DNA of 64,000 nucleotides from Runella rosea (GCF_003325355.1 NZ_CP030850.1:496001-560000), one strand, 5' to 3'; positions 1 through 8,679 are shown, counted from the stretch's first letter. The notes: generated by a model from the sequence alone, not told the origin. Translations and numbers: made by a program.

Positions 1-1360
1 GCGATGCAAAGCGCTGATCTTCAACCATGTATTGGTTGTTGCGTCGGGCAAAAATACCGTCAGTGTACGGCACAGGTTTGGCGGGGTCGCTTACGTATTC
101 GTCAAAACCGTCCTTTTCGGTGGTTTCATTCCAAGATAATTTGCCGTTGGCCTGAAAATGCAACTCTTTCTTCTCGCTGTCTTTTGGGGGCCAAGTTTCA
201 AAGGTTTTCCATTCGTTGGTTGAGGTGTTAAACATAGTGGCTTCGGCGGCATTCCATTGGCCCTTGTCTTTGAGGTAAAAATTGAAAAATTTAAGTTCCA
301 ATTCTTCCTGAAAAAACTTGGCCGTGTTTGTGCCAAAATTCAGCGTTCCAAACTCATTCCATTCTGGCCGCGACCAAGCGCCGTGCGTCCACGGGCCCAT
401 CACCAGTTGGTTTTTATTGGTAGGGGTTTGTTTTTCAATGGCTTCGTAGGTGCGCAAGGCACCAAATAAATCTTCGGCATCAAACCAGCCGCCTACTACC
501 AGCGTAGCGGGTTTGATGTTTTTGAGGGCTGGGCGAATGTTGCGCGATTTCCAGTAGTCATCGTAGGTTTCGTGCTGGAGGTATTCGTTCCAGATTCGGC
601 CTTTGTTGTTAAAGTATTTTTCACCGTTGGCATTTTTGAGCGGGCCCAATTTCAGGAAGAAATCGTAGGCGTCCTTGCTGCGGTTGTTGAAAATACCGTT
701 GTACGTTGGAACAGGTTTGTCGGGTTGAGCGTCAAAATAACTCAAAAAGTTAAAATTGTCGAGCAAGAAAAAAGCGCCGTTGTGGCGGGCATCGTCGCCC
801 ACAAATTCGTCCGTTACGGGGGCTTGCGGCGAAACGGCTTTGATGGCGGGGTGAGCGTCGGGCAGGGCCGCCGAAGCATAAAAGCCTGGGTAGGAGATAC
901 CTGTAATGCCGACGCGACCGTTGTTTTGCGGAATGTTTTTCAATAACCATTCTACGGTGTCGTAGGTATCGGTGCTTTCGTCGGTATCTTGCGGCGTCTT
1001 TTTTGTGAATTTATGCGGGGTCATTTCTTCAAATTTCCCTTCGCTCATGTAGCGCCCGCGTACGTCTTGGGTGACAAATATGTACTTTTCTTCCGATAAC
1101 AATTTGCTCGGCCCAGGGCCGTTTCCAGTATAATTACCCTCGCCGTACGGACCTGCCGAGTAGGGGGTGCGTTCTATCAGAATAGGATAGTTTTGGCTCT
1201 TGTCTTTGGGGATATAAATGATGGTGTAAAGCTTAATGCCGTCGCGCATGGTGATTTGGCGGTCCCATTTCTCATAATTGTCTTTGACAAAATTTGGGGT
1301 TTGAGCATGGCTTTGATGCGCACAAAAGAGCAAGATTAAAAGGGGTAGGAATGCTTTCAT
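1..1360 (-). CDS. CocE/NonD family hydrolase (partial, C-terminus outside window)
   Basis: The reading frame stays open from an ATG at 1360 down to base 1, giving 453 residues. It begins with a signal peptide (MKAFLPLLILLFCAHQSHAQ), so the protein is exported. The alpha/beta-hydrolase triad is visible: Ser156 in GISYPG, Asp294 in GGWFDAED and His326 in GPWTHGAW. This is the arrangement of the X-Pro dipeptidyl-peptidase S15/CocE/glutaryl-7-ACA acylase family, whose members hydrolyse amide or ester bonds. Family members are usually about 600 residues long, so most of the C-terminal jelly-roll domain should lie beyond the window. The natural substrate cannot be told from sequence. It is transcribed away from the gene at 1443 and has a good -7 element just upstream of the start. 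Confidence 0.88.
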   Translation of the reverse strand, partial: MKAFLPLLILLFCAHQSHAQTPNFVKDNYEKWDRQITMRDGIKLYTIIYIPKDKSQNYPILIERTPYSAGPYGEGNYTGNGPGPSKLLSEEKYIFVTQDVRGRYMSEGKFEEMTPHKFTKKTPQDTDESTDTYDTVEWLLKNIPQNNGRVGITGISYPGFYASAALPDAHPAIKAVSPQAPVTDEFVGDDARHNGAFFLLDNFNFLSYFDAQPDKPVPTYNGIFNNRSKDAYDFFLKLGPLKNANGEKYFNNKGRIWNEYLQHETYDDYWKSRNIRPALKNIKPATLVVGGWFDAEDLFGALRTYEAIEKQTPTNKNQLVMGPWTHGAWSRPEWNEFGTLNFGTNTAKFFQEELELKFFNFYLKDKGQWNAAEATMFNTSTNEWKTFETWPPKDSEKKELHFQANGKLSWNETTEKDGFDEYVSDPAKPVPYTDGIFARRNNQYMVEDQRFAS

Positions 1361-1391
1361 AGAGTATTTTCGATGACTATTAATGTTTTGA

Positions 1392-1399
1392 CAAAAGTA
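1392..1399 (-). promoter_or_regulatory. Bacteroidota -7 promoter element for the CocE-like gene
   Basis: The minus strand reads TACTTTTG, an exact match to TAnnTTTG, about 32 bases upstream of the ATG at 1360. No clear TTTG -33 element lies 19-21 bases further upstream, so this rests on the -7 match and its position in the divergent intergenic region. Confidence 0.45.
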
Positions 1400-1442
1400 G
1401 AATAAAATTAAAAAGTTCGAACAGGAATTTAATCTTAAAACC

Positions 1443-2336
1443 ATGAACGCACAGTCACGCCGCCGAACATTTCTAAAAGCACTGGCCGGTGCTTCAATCG
1501 CGGCTATTCCAAGTACGGGTGAGGCCTCGCTTTTGCCACTCAAAAGCAAGCGACTCAAAACTAGCTTGAATGCTTACTCATTCAATGCTCCGCTGATGAA
1601 TAAAATGATGAGTTTGGACGAGCTGATTGACTTCTGCGCGGGCGTTGGTTTTGATGGTTTGGATATCACGGGTTATTATTTTGAAGGCTATCCCACTGTT
1701 CCGTCCGATGCCACCATTTATCACGTAAAACGCCAATCTTTTCGGAAAGGCTTGGAAATCAGCGGCACAGGCGTGAGGAATGACTTTACGATTGCCGACA
1801 AAGAAAAACGCAAAAAAGAGGTACAACTTGTAAAAAATTGGATAGAAGTAGCCGCCAAATTGGGCGCACCAGTGTTGCGGATTTTTGCAGGAACCCAAAA
1901 AAACGAAGGGGTTCCGCGCGAGCAAATTACCGATTGGATGTTGAAAGACATTGAAACCTGTGTTGAGTACGGCAAACAAAATGGCGTAATCATCGGCCTG
2001 CAAAACCATTTTGATTTCGTTCAGACTGCCGACCACGTGATTCCATTTTTTGAAACGATTAAATCGGAGTGGTTTGGGCTGATTCTGGATACGGGCAGTT
2101 ATCGCATCGGCGACCCTTATAAGGAAATCGAACGAACCATCAAATACGCCGTTAACTGGCAGTTGAAAGAGAAGATATTTGTGGAAGGAAAAGAAATAGA
2201 TACGGATTTGGAACGGGTCATTAATCTCATCAAACTGTCCGATTATCAGGGCTATGTACCCATTGAAACCCTCGGAGCGGGCGACCCAAAAGTGAAGGTA
2301 GAGGCATTGTTGGCGAAAGTAAAAAAGTACCTTTAA
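1443..2336 (+). CDS. Tat-exported sugar phosphate isomerase/epimerase-like TIM barrel
   Basis: A 297-residue protein. The N-terminus has a twin-arginine type signal (SRRRTFLKALAGASIAAIP), suggesting folded export to the periplasm. The rest resembles the xylose isomerase-like/AP endonuclease 2 TIM-barrel family: an early LNAYSFN strand, LDITGYYFEGYP, GAPVLRIFAG, then GLQNHFDF, LILDTGSY and a final VPIETLG strand, where Glu, His and Asp residues normally bind a divalent metal. Such proteins isomerise or epimerise sugars, or act in keto-sugar breakdown beside Gfo/Idh oxidoreductases. The exact reaction is unknown. It stands alone on the plus strand, divergent from the CocE-like gene and 235 bases before typA. 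Confidence 0.8.
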   Translation: MNAQSRRRTFLKALAGASIAAIPSTGEASLLPLKSKRLKTSLNAYSFNAPLMNKMMSLDELIDFCAGVGFDGLDITGYYFEGYPTVPSDATIYHVKRQSFRKGLEISGTGVRNDFTIADKEKRKKEVQLVKNWIEVAAKLGAPVLRIFAGTQKNEGVPREQITDWMLKDIETCVEYGKQNGVIIGLQNHFDFVQTADHVIPFFETIKSEWFGLILDTGSYRIGDPYKEIERTIKYAVNWQLKEKIFVEGKEIDTDLERVINLIKLSDYQGYVPIETLGAGDPKVKVEALLAKVKKYL

Positions 2337-2464
2337 TGTTACTTTGGCTTTCTAACCCAAAACAAAGGAGAAAATAATTGTATTAATTTAATAAAAAACT
2401 GCCATATTTCATTAATATTGGCATATAGTATTGGATTCATCTGTGTTTTGTCATAAAATAATGG

Positions 2465-2472
2465 TACCTTTG
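2465..2472 (+). promoter_or_regulatory. Candidate -7 promoter element for typA
   Basis: TACCTTTG matches TAnnTTTG exactly in the AT-rich 235-base gap before typA. A TTTG at 2447-2450 is only 14 bases upstream, shorter than the usual 19-21, so the -33 assignment is weak. It would leave a leader of roughly 95 bases before the ATG at 2572. Confidence 0.4.
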
Positions 2473-2571
2473 CGGGTCTTTTAGAAGACAAGCTGATTGT
2501 GAATAGTTTTTCGTTAGTAACAACACTTTCAACCTATTCGATTAGCTATCAACAGTTAACAAACAACTCAA

Positions 2572-4386
2572 ATGCAAAGCATCCGCAACATTGCCATCAT
2601 TGCGCACGTTGACCACGGTAAAACCACATTGGTGGACAAGTTCATCCACTATTCAAAACTGTTTAGAGAGAATCAACAGTTTGACGATCTCATTTTGGAC
2701 AACAATGACCTCGAACGTGAACGAGGAATTACAATTGTCTCTAAAAACGTATCAGTACGCTACAAAGACGTAAAAATCAACATTATTGATACCCCAGGCC
2801 ACTCCGACTTTGGAGGAGAGGTAGAGCGTGTACTTAAAATGGCTGACGGTGTCGTCATTCTGGTAGATGCCTTTGAAGGGCCTATGCCGCAGACCCGTTT
2901 TGTGTTAGGTAAAGCCTTACAGTTAGGATTGAAAGTAGTATTGGTGGTCAATAAAGTAGATAAACCAAACTGCCGCCCCGACGAAGTACACGAGGCGGTA
3001 TTTGACCTGATGTTTAACCTCGAAGCCAACGACGTACAACTTGATTTTCCTACCGTTTTCGGCTCGTCGAAACAAGGATGGATGGGGCCTGATTGGCAAA
3101 AACCAACCACCGATATTTCGTATTTATTGGACGTAATCGTTGAACATATCCCACCAGCTCCCAATAACGAAGGCGATCCGCAAATGCAGATTACTTCATT
3201 GGATTACAGTTCTTTTGTAGGACGTATTGCCATCGGTCGCGTACACCGTGGTACATTCAAAGAAGGTGCTCAATTGGGTCTTTGCAAGTCAGACGGCACG
3301 GTAAAACGCGCTCGTGTCAAAGAATTGCAGGTATTTGAAGGCTTGGGCAGACAAAAAGTAACGGAAGTTTCATCGGGTGATATTTGTGCCGTAACGGGTT
3401 TGGAAGATTTCGAAATTGGTGATACCATCACGCTTTTCGAAAATCCTGAACCGCTACCGCGTATTTCGGTAGACGAGCCAACGATGAACATGTTGTTTAC
3501 CATCAATAACTCACCGTTTTTTGGCAAAGAAGGCAAATTTGTGACTTCTCGCCACTTGCGTGAGCGTTTGTTTAAAGAAATGGAAAAAAACCTTGCCTTA
3601 CGCGTTGAATCAATGGGTAGCGAGGATAAATTTATGGTGTTCGGCCGTGGTATTCTTCACTTGTCGGTGTTGATTGAAACCATGCGTCGCGAAGGTTACG
3701 AATTGCAGGTAGGTCAGCCACAGGTGATTTTCAAAGAAGGCGACAAAGGCGAACGCCTTGAGCCAATCGAAATTCTCGTGGTAGATGTTCCTGAAGAATC
3801 AGCTGGTAAAGTAATTGAATTGGTTACCCAACGTAAAGGTGACCTACTCGTGATGGAGCCACGCGGCGATTTGCAACACTTGGAGTTCAATATTCCTTCA
3901 CGCGGTTTGATTGGGTTGCGTTCCAACGTCTTGACTGCCACGCAGGGTGAAGCAGTACTGTCGCACCGTTTTAAGGCCTACGAGCCCCACAAAGGCACGA
4001 TTCCGGGACGTATCAACGGTTCAATTATTTCTAAAGGAACTGGAGTAGCTACCCCTTACGCCTTAGACCGTTTGCAAGAGCGTGGAAGATTCTTTGTGGA
4101 TCCAGGTGAAGAATTATACATGGGAATGGTAATCGGTGAGCATAGCCGCCCAGGAGATATTGTAGTAAACTTGCAGGAAACCAAGAAGTTGACCAACATG
4201 CGGGCTTCAGGTACGGACGACAACGTGCGTATTGCGCCTAAAATCAACTTTTCGTTGGAAGAATCAATGGAATATATCCAAAAGGATGAATATTTGGAAG
4301 TAACGCCGCAAACGCTTCGTATTCGGAAAATATACTTAGACGAAAACGAACGCAAGCGCAATTCAAAAGAAATGGAAATGGCGTAA
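2572..4386 (+). CDS. typA: Ribosome-associated GTPase TypA/BipA
   Basis: A 604-residue translational GTPase, the usual length for TypA/BipA. The GTP-binding motifs are complete: G1 AHVDHGKTT near residues 10-18, the switch-I segment RERGITI, G3 DTPGHSDFGGEVERV and G4 NKVD. Elongation factor-like domains II, III and V follow, then the BipA-specific C-terminal region (RGLIGLRSNVLTAT, FKAYEPHKG). TypA binds 70S ribosomes and affects ribosome assembly and stress adaptation; this is family knowledge. It is a single gene with its own upstream region, followed by an inverted repeat and a convergent small gene. Confidence 0.97.
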   Translation: MQSIRNIAIIAHVDHGKTTLVDKFIHYSKLFRENQQFDDLILDNNDLERERGITIVSKNVSVRYKDVKINIIDTPGHSDFGGEVERVLKMADGVVILVDAFEGPMPQTRFVLGKALQLGLKVVLVVNKVDKPNCRPDEVHEAVFDLMFNLEANDVQLDFPTVFGSSKQGWMGPDWQKPTTDISYLLDVIVEHIPPAPNNEGDPQMQITSLDYSSFVGRIAIGRVHRGTFKEGAQLGLCKSDGTVKRARVKELQVFEGLGRQKVTEVSSGDICAVTGLEDFEIGDTITLFENPEPLPRISVDEPTMNMLFTINNSPFFGKEGKFVTSRHLRERLFKEMEKNLALRVESMGSEDKFMVFGRGILHLSVLIETMRREGYELQVGQPQVIFKEGDKGERLEPIEILVVDVPEESAGKVIELVTQRKGDLLVMEPRGDLQHLEFNIPSRGLIGLRSNVLTATQGEAVLSHRFKAYEPHKGTIPGRINGSIISKGTGVATPYALDRLQERGRFFVDPGEELYMGMVIGEHSRPGDIVVNLQETKKLTNMRASGTDDNVRIAPKINFSLEESMEYIQKDEYLEVTPQTLRIRKIYLDENERKRNSKEMEMA

Positions 4387-4395
4387 AAAGTGGGC

Positions 4396-4456
4396 AGTTT
4401 GCAGTAGGCAGTCAACAATTCTTTGTGAAATTACTGCCCACTGCCTACTGCAAACT
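4396..4456. repeat. 17-bp perfect inverted repeat built of NNGCAGT heptads
   Basis: The arms at 4396-4412 and 4440-4456 are perfect reverse complements (AGTTTGCAGTAGGCAGT) with a 27-base spacer. Each side is a run of 7-base units ending in GCAGT (GGGCAGT, TTGCAGT, AGGCAGT), in a different order on the two sides. It lies between the convergent typA and the small gene ending at 4458, where it may act as a bidirectional terminator or RNA-stabilising hairpin. It looks like a dispersed intergenic element rather than a U-tract terminator. Confidence 0.75.
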
Positions 4457-4457
4457 A

Positions 4458-4670
4458 TTAATTTTTCGGGCAGTCGCAGGCGTTGCGTTTGCGGAAAATG
4501 CCCCCCAAAAAACCTTTACGTTGCCGATTACGCTTGCGTTTTCGGTACGACGATTGCTCAGAAGCGGCCTCAACGGTCGCTTTTTTGTTTGTAACTACTT
4601 TGACTTCCGCCGCAGAGGCTTCAAACTGCAAAAAGCTGATACACAACAGCAGCAAAATACTTTTTTTCAT
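4458..4670 (-). CDS. Small secreted, highly basic protein
   Basis: A 70-residue protein. I chose the ATG at 4670 because it starts a clean signal peptide (MKKSILLLLCISFLQFEASA); a longer frame from 4739 would place an unlikely 23 residues before it. The mature part carries a strongly basic stretch (YRKRKRNRQRKGFLGG) and ends in CDCPKN, with two cysteines. I do not recognise a family. It lies downstream of, and in the same direction as, the small lipoprotein gene ending at 4733, with 62 bases between. Confidence 0.6.
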   Translation of the reverse strand: MKKSILLLLCISFLQFEASAAEVKVVTNKKATVEAASEQSSYRKRKRNRQRKGFLGGIFRKRNACDCPKN

Positions 4671-4732
4671 GGGTATGAATTTTAAGGACGAATTCGGTTG
4701 GAAGCGGCGAAAGTATGAAAAAAAACGATGTT

Positions 4733-5002
4733 CTACCAACGACCCCGTCCGCGCCCGCGATGACCATAATTACGGCTGTCGTAACGTGGGCGTTGCGAAT
4801 AACGCGGCGGATTGACGTATACACGAGGGCGAACCACTACCGGTGGCGGCACAACCCGTACGTAAGGGCGAGGAGCGTAGTAACGAGAGCCGTAATAACC
4901 TCGGTCGTATCCGCCTCGATACCCACCACCTGAATAAAAACAGCTGCTCATGATTGCACTGAGCGCCAATACGGTTACAAAAAGTGTTATGCGCGATTTC
5001 AT
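4733..5002 (-). CDS. Small Gly/Tyr/Arg/Pro-rich lipoprotein
   Basis: An 89-residue protein with a lipoprotein signal: hydrophobic MKSRITLFVTVLALSAIM, then a lipobox ending at Cys21 (MSSC). The mature chain is low complexity: GGYRGGYDRGYY, then a proline/valine segment (VRVVPPPVVVRPRVY) and an Arg/Gly tail (GHRGRGRGRW). It probably sits in the outer or inner membrane by its lipid. Similar short low-complexity lipoproteins are common in Bacteroidota, with no known function. It is real rather than a shadow because it has an intact signal and lipobox and no competing gene on the other strand. Confidence 0.65.
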   Translation of the reverse strand: MKSRITLFVTVLALSAIMSSCFYSGGGYRGGYDRGYYGSRYYAPRPYVRVVPPPVVVRPRVYVNPPRYSQRPRYDSRNYGHRGRGRGRW

Positions 5003-5186
5003 AGCTTGTCAGCGTTTAATGGTACTACTTTTATATAACGTTTTATCTGCCTTTTTTGTCTAAGACAACTCAAAAAGTGTTTACCACTATGGGGTTAAGG
5101 ATTATTATATGGCTTTAGATAGCGAGTTGTAATTTTTTATTGGTCATATTTTACGGTTTTTAGCTAAAAAAATGTGATTCCATCGT

Positions 5187-5194
5187 TACTTTTG
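5187..5194 (+). promoter_or_regulatory. -7 promoter element for the secreted protein at 5223
   Basis: TACTTTTG, an exact TAnnTTTG match, ends 28 bases before the ATG at 5223. No clear TTTG appears at the expected distance upstream, only a T-rich stretch at 5157-5162. Confidence 0.45.
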
Positions 5195-5222
5195 TAAGCA
5201 ACCTCAACCTAACTTTGAAAAA

Positions 5223-5624
5223 ATGAAACGCTCTCTCTTTTTAATGATTTTTATTGGGTTTAGCCTACATTCACTGAACGCTCAAACCACAACCGCTGCC
5301 CAAGCCGCCAATGATTTCTACAAGTGGTATCTGACCAAAGGAGTCAATTTAGGATGGCGAAAGGTGGTAAAACACCCTGATTTAACCCCTTCTTTCCAAA
5401 AACGCTTGACGAACTTTTTTAGGAAGCTGGAAAAAAACAACGAAGGCGGTTATGACCCGATTCTTCAGGCGCAGGATTTTGAAGAAAAATTTTTACTGAA
5501 ACCTGTTTCTCAATCACCCACAAAAGCAATATTTAATTTTTGGATGTTTGGCCAAAAAGCGGCGGTTGTTACTTTAGTTAACAGTAATAACAAATGGATG
5601 ATTGATGCGATTCAGGGGGTATAA
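5223..5624 (+). CDS. Secreted DUF3828-like protein
   Basis: A 133-residue protein with a clear signal peptide (MKRSLFLMIFIGFSLHSLNAQ). The mature part (AANDFYKWYLTKGV, then a helical middle, then AVVTLVNSNNKWMIDAIQGV) has the layout of the DUF3828/YbjP-like fold: an N-terminal FYxWYL helix and a C-terminal beta-sheet ending in a Trp-containing strand that reads like KWKIDxI. That fold is found in small periplasmic proteins of unknown role. It is monocistronic, convergent with the TrpF-like gene ending at 5672. Confidence 0.65.
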   Translation: MKRSLFLMIFIGFSLHSLNAQTTTAAQAANDFYKWYLTKGVNLGWRKVVKHPDLTPSFQKRLTNFFRKLEKNNEGGYDPILQAQDFEEKFLLKPVSQSPTKAIFNFWMFGQKAAVVTLVNSNNKWMIDAIQGV

Positions 5625-5671
5625 CCCAGAATATATTTTTCACTGAGAACCGCTACTGGGAGTTTGATTAT

Positions 5672-6319
5672 TTAGCCAATCGCGGCAAAAAAAGCCTCTA
5701 ATTTTTCGGGGTCCAACTGTCCATTGGTACGTACACTGCTACAAAGGTCTAATCCAAACGGCTGTACGGTTTCAATGGCTTCTTTTACGTTTTCGGCTTT
5801 GATACCTCCTGCTAAAAAGAGCGGAATGGGGATGGTTTCGCGTATTTTGCGGCTGAGTGCCCAATTGTGAACCCTTCCTGTTCCCCCCAATTCCTTGATT
5901 TGCAGGTTTGGATTTCCGCTGTCCAATAGAATGGCATCCACAAATTCGGCTACTTGAACGGCCTCTTCTATCGTCTTTTCATCAATTACGTGGATGACCT
6001 GCACGAGTTTAACGCCTGGCAGTGCCTCACGGATTTGGTGATAGGTGCCTTCAGAAAGCGCATCTACAATCTGAATAGTACTCGTATGAACTCGCTGATG
6101 GTGGGCAATAATGGCTTCAGGATTGGTCTCGCTTGTAAGCAAAAAAGTAGAAACGGGCGGCGGAACCGCCTTGGCAATTTGCGCAATCAGCTCGTCTGAT
6201 ATTATTCCAGGGCCGCTGGGCATATTTCCCACTAAACCCAAAGCGGCTGCCCCAGCTTCGATGACCAGCTTGGCTTCCATCAGGCTGCTGATGCAGCAGA
6301 TTTTGACGCGTGGTTTCAT
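5672..6319 (-). CDS. TrpF-like (phosphoribosylanthranilate isomerase family) protein, divergent
   Basis: A 215-residue TIM barrel of the TrpF family. It keeps the catalytic Cys8 (VKICCIS) and Asp133 (AILLDSG), the ELGGTGRVHNW loop at 143-153 and the phosphate-binding LAGGIKAENV near 169-178. TrpF converts N-(5-phosphoribosyl)anthranilate to CdRP in tryptophan synthesis. Two features do not fit an ordinary TrpF. The segment that normally reads like YxxSPRxI, with a substrate-binding Arg, is NMPSGPGII here, and the C-terminal phosphate loop reads LDLCSSVRTNG instead of the usual VDVSSGVE. It is not in a trp operon: it starts two bases after the M28 peptidase gene, in a run with an MscS channel. 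It may be a paralogue with another substrate. Confidence 0.75.
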   Translation of the reverse strand: MKPRVKICCISSLMEAKLVIEAGAAALGLVGNMPSGPGIISDELIAQIAKAVPPPVSTFLLTSETNPEAIIAHHQRVHTSTIQIVDALSEGTYHQIREALPGVKLVQVIHVIDEKTIEEAVQVAEFVDAILLDSGNPNLQIKELGGTGRVHNWALSRKIRETIPIPLFLAGGIKAENVKEAIETVQPFGLDLCSSVRTNGQLDPEKLEAFFAAIG

Positions 6320-6321
6320 AG

Positions 6322-7533
6322 TTAAAACGTTACTTTCAACATCAATTTCTCCGCTCCCCGTTGAACTTCAGCTTCAACGGTTTGCCCTTTTTCGTATTTC
6401 CCCAGTGCCCCCATATAATCATAAATGGTATTAAGTGTGTAATTGCCCAGTCGTAAAATAAGGTCGCCTCCTTTGATGCCAGCGGTTTCTCCAGGTCGAT
6501 TTTTAGAAACGCCGTCAACTTTAATGCCTGGGCCGTTGAATGAGTAATCCAACAACAACCCCATCGTTACTTTAAAACTGGCATTGCGGGCCATTGGCAT
6601 CGCGGTTTCGCGGTATTCGAGGCGGCCAGGAAGTTTGTCCAATTCATTGAGGATTCCAGTCACGGCATTCAAAATTTGGGATTCGCCCGCAAAATTGATG
6701 AGTGCGATGTCGTCGCTGGGTCGGTGGTAGTCAGAATGAACGCCTGTAAAGAAAAATAGTACTGGGATTTTTTTTGTATAAAACGAAGTATGGTCCGAAG
6801 CTCCTGCCCCCGAAGAGTCGATTTTAAACGCCATCTTTTCGCGTTGCATCACTGGCGGAATCACCTGTCCCCACGTTGGGCTGGTACCCCAGCCGCCAAC
6901 GGTAATCGGTTTGGTGGGATCAAAACGACCAATCATGTCAAAATTAAGCATACAATTTACCTTCGTGAGGTCAATGGTAGGGTTATTGGCGTAAAATTTT
7001 GAGCCTAACAGTCCCAATTCTTCGGCAGAAAAACAAATAAAAAGAAAATTATGATTTTCCTTAACGCCGTTTTTAGCGTAATACCGTGCCAATTCCAACA
7101 CCCCTGCTACGCCAGAGGCGTTGTCGTCGGCACCATTGTGGATTTTTCCTTTGGCATCTTGGTCGAGCGAACCCCGCTGATAGCCTTCGCCCAAATGGTC
7201 GTAGTGCGCCCCGATCACAATGGTGCGCTCGGCACCGTTGTCTAGATACCCTACTACATTGCGGGCGTCTAGTACATGTACTGTGTCAAGATTGGCCTTG
7301 AAGGGTTGTTCAAAACCATTGATCCCTTTGGGTTGTAAGCCTAGGTCGTTAAAGAAGGTTGCAATGTATTGCGCTGCTTTTTGTTCGTCTTTGGTGCCAG
7401 TTCCCCGTCCTTTCAATTCATCGGAAGCGAGGTAGGAGATATGTTTTTCAATATTTTTTGGACTGATGGTACTTGATTGTCCAAAAGAATAAATGCTGAT
7501 GAGGACGAAAAGAAAGACAATGGACTGTTTCAT
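6322..7533 (-). CDS. Secreted M28 zinc aminopeptidase with C-terminal PDZ domain
   Basis: A 403-residue protein with a signal peptide (MKQSIVFLFVLISIYSFGQ). The M28 di-zinc motifs are in order: GAHYDHLG, GADDNASG, the general base in FSAEELGLLGS, NFDMIGR, and the last His in GVHSDYHRPSDD. The final 90 residues (near GIKVDGVSKNRPGETAGIKG, then GDLILRLGNY) form a PDZ domain. Family members are exported aminopeptidases. It is the middle gene of a minus-strand run: 30 bases after the MscS gene and two bases before the TrpF-like gene, so the three are probably cotranscribed. Confidence 0.92.
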   Translation of the reverse strand: MKQSIVFLFVLISIYSFGQSSTISPKNIEKHISYLASDELKGRGTGTKDEQKAAQYIATFFNDLGLQPKGINGFEQPFKANLDTVHVLDARNVVGYLDNGAERTIVIGAHYDHLGEGYQRGSLDQDAKGKIHNGADDNASGVAGVLELARYYAKNGVKENHNFLFICFSAEELGLLGSKFYANNPTIDLTKVNCMLNFDMIGRFDPTKPITVGGWGTSPTWGQVIPPVMQREKMAFKIDSSGAGASDHTSFYTKKIPVLFFFTGVHSDYHRPSDDIALINFAGESQILNAVTGILNELDKLPGRLEYRETAMPMARNASFKVTMGLLLDYSFNGPGIKVDGVSKNRPGETAGIKGGDLILRLGNYTLNTIYDYMGALGKYEKGQTVEAEVQRGAEKLMLKVTF

Positions 7534-7563
7534 ATAATATTGGTTTTAGCAGGCTTGGTCGCG

Positions 7564-8679
7564 TTAATTTTCAATGGTTTCTTTGATAAATAGGTTACGA
7601 TTAGGATACGCAAAGGTAGCGCCGTGTTCGTGCACTATTTCAATGATTTTGAAGTTAATTTCCTCTCTGGTTTCCATAAATACGCGCCAAATAGAGCTAT
7701 GGACGTGGTAAATCACCAAAATATCTAACGAATTTTCGGCGAGGGTTTCGAGACGCACCATCGGTATTTTTGAATTGGTCAGATAATTGCTTTCTAAATG
7801 GAGACGAATGTCCTTCACGATTTGGGCGATGGTTTCGGGAGGGGTGTTGAACGACAAACGAACGTAGTATTTGGCGCGGCGATAGCTTCGTTGGGTAACG
7901 TTTTCGAGGGCTTGGGTGGTCATGAGCCGGTTGGGAACCGTAATCAAACTCCCATCATCGGAACGGACGCGGGTACTACGAAACCCAATCTGCTCAATCT
8001 CGCCCGAAATTTTGTCCAACACGATGGAGTCGCCAATTACAAAGGGCCGTTCAAGCATAATCGCGACCGAAGCGATTAAGTTTTCAAGGGTTTCGCGGGC
8101 GGCCAACGCAATGACCAATCCCCCGATTCCTAGACTGGTAATGAGCGCCCAGACGTTGACTTCATACACTTTGTGAAGAATGACAAAAAAACTGGTCAAG
8201 GTCCACAGAATGATGGCAATGTCTTTGAAAAACGGAACGAGTTGATCATCAAGGGGGGTGGGTGTTGTGGCGGCTTTTTGCTTAAATATCAACGCGGCAA
8301 ATTTTATGATACGAATGCCTAACCAGCCAATCGCCGCACCTAGCAGGGTAAAAAATAAGTTCTGAATGAGTACTAACCCGCCGAATTTTTTGGAGGTCAT
8401 CCAATCCCATTGTTTAGGGACAACCAAGTGACTGAAGGCGAGGTATATCATGCCTAGCGTAATGAGCAATTCAAAAGGACGGCGGGTGAGGCGAACAAAC
8501 TCGGCCAAGGGAATATCCCCCGATTCATTTTTGATAAATCGGTAAATGGTACGACTAATGGTAAATGATAGTCCGCGTCTGATGAGGATACTTAAACCAA
8601 TGATTCCCCCAAACCAAAGTAAGTCTCGGATGGGATTGTCTAAAATTGTATAGTTAAGCCACTTTGATACTATTTCCAT
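7564..8679 (-). CDS. MscS family mechanosensitive channel
   Basis: A 371-residue inner membrane protein with several N-terminal transmembrane helices followed by the MscS core. The pore-lining and upper-vestibule signature is visible: ALITSLGIGGLVIALAARET, then LENLIASVAIMLERPFVIGD and EQIGFRSTRVRSDDGSLITVPN. Such channels open under membrane tension to release solutes during osmotic downshock. I chose the ATG at 8679 (MEIVSKWLNYT) over 8712 because the extra 11 residues (MLFCSKKPTVT) are unlike a membrane protein start; this is not certain. It is the first gene of the run with the M28 peptidase and TrpF-like genes. Confidence 0.9.
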   Translation of the reverse strand: MEIVSKWLNYTILDNPIRDLLWFGGIIGLSILIRRGLSFTISRTIYRFIKNESGDIPLAEFVRLTRRPFELLITLGMIYLAFSHLVVPKQWDWMTSKKFGGLVLIQNLFFTLLGAAIGWLGIRIIKFAALIFKQKAATTPTPLDDQLVPFFKDIAIILWTLTSFFVILHKVYEVNVWALITSLGIGGLVIALAARETLENLIASVAIMLERPFVIGDSIVLDKISGEIEQIGFRSTRVRSDDGSLITVPNRLMTTQALENVTQRSYRRAKYYVRLSFNTPPETIAQIVKDIRLHLESNYLTNSKIPMVRLETLAENSLDILVIYHVHSSIWRVFMETREEINFKIIEIVHEHGATFAYPNRNLFIKETIEN

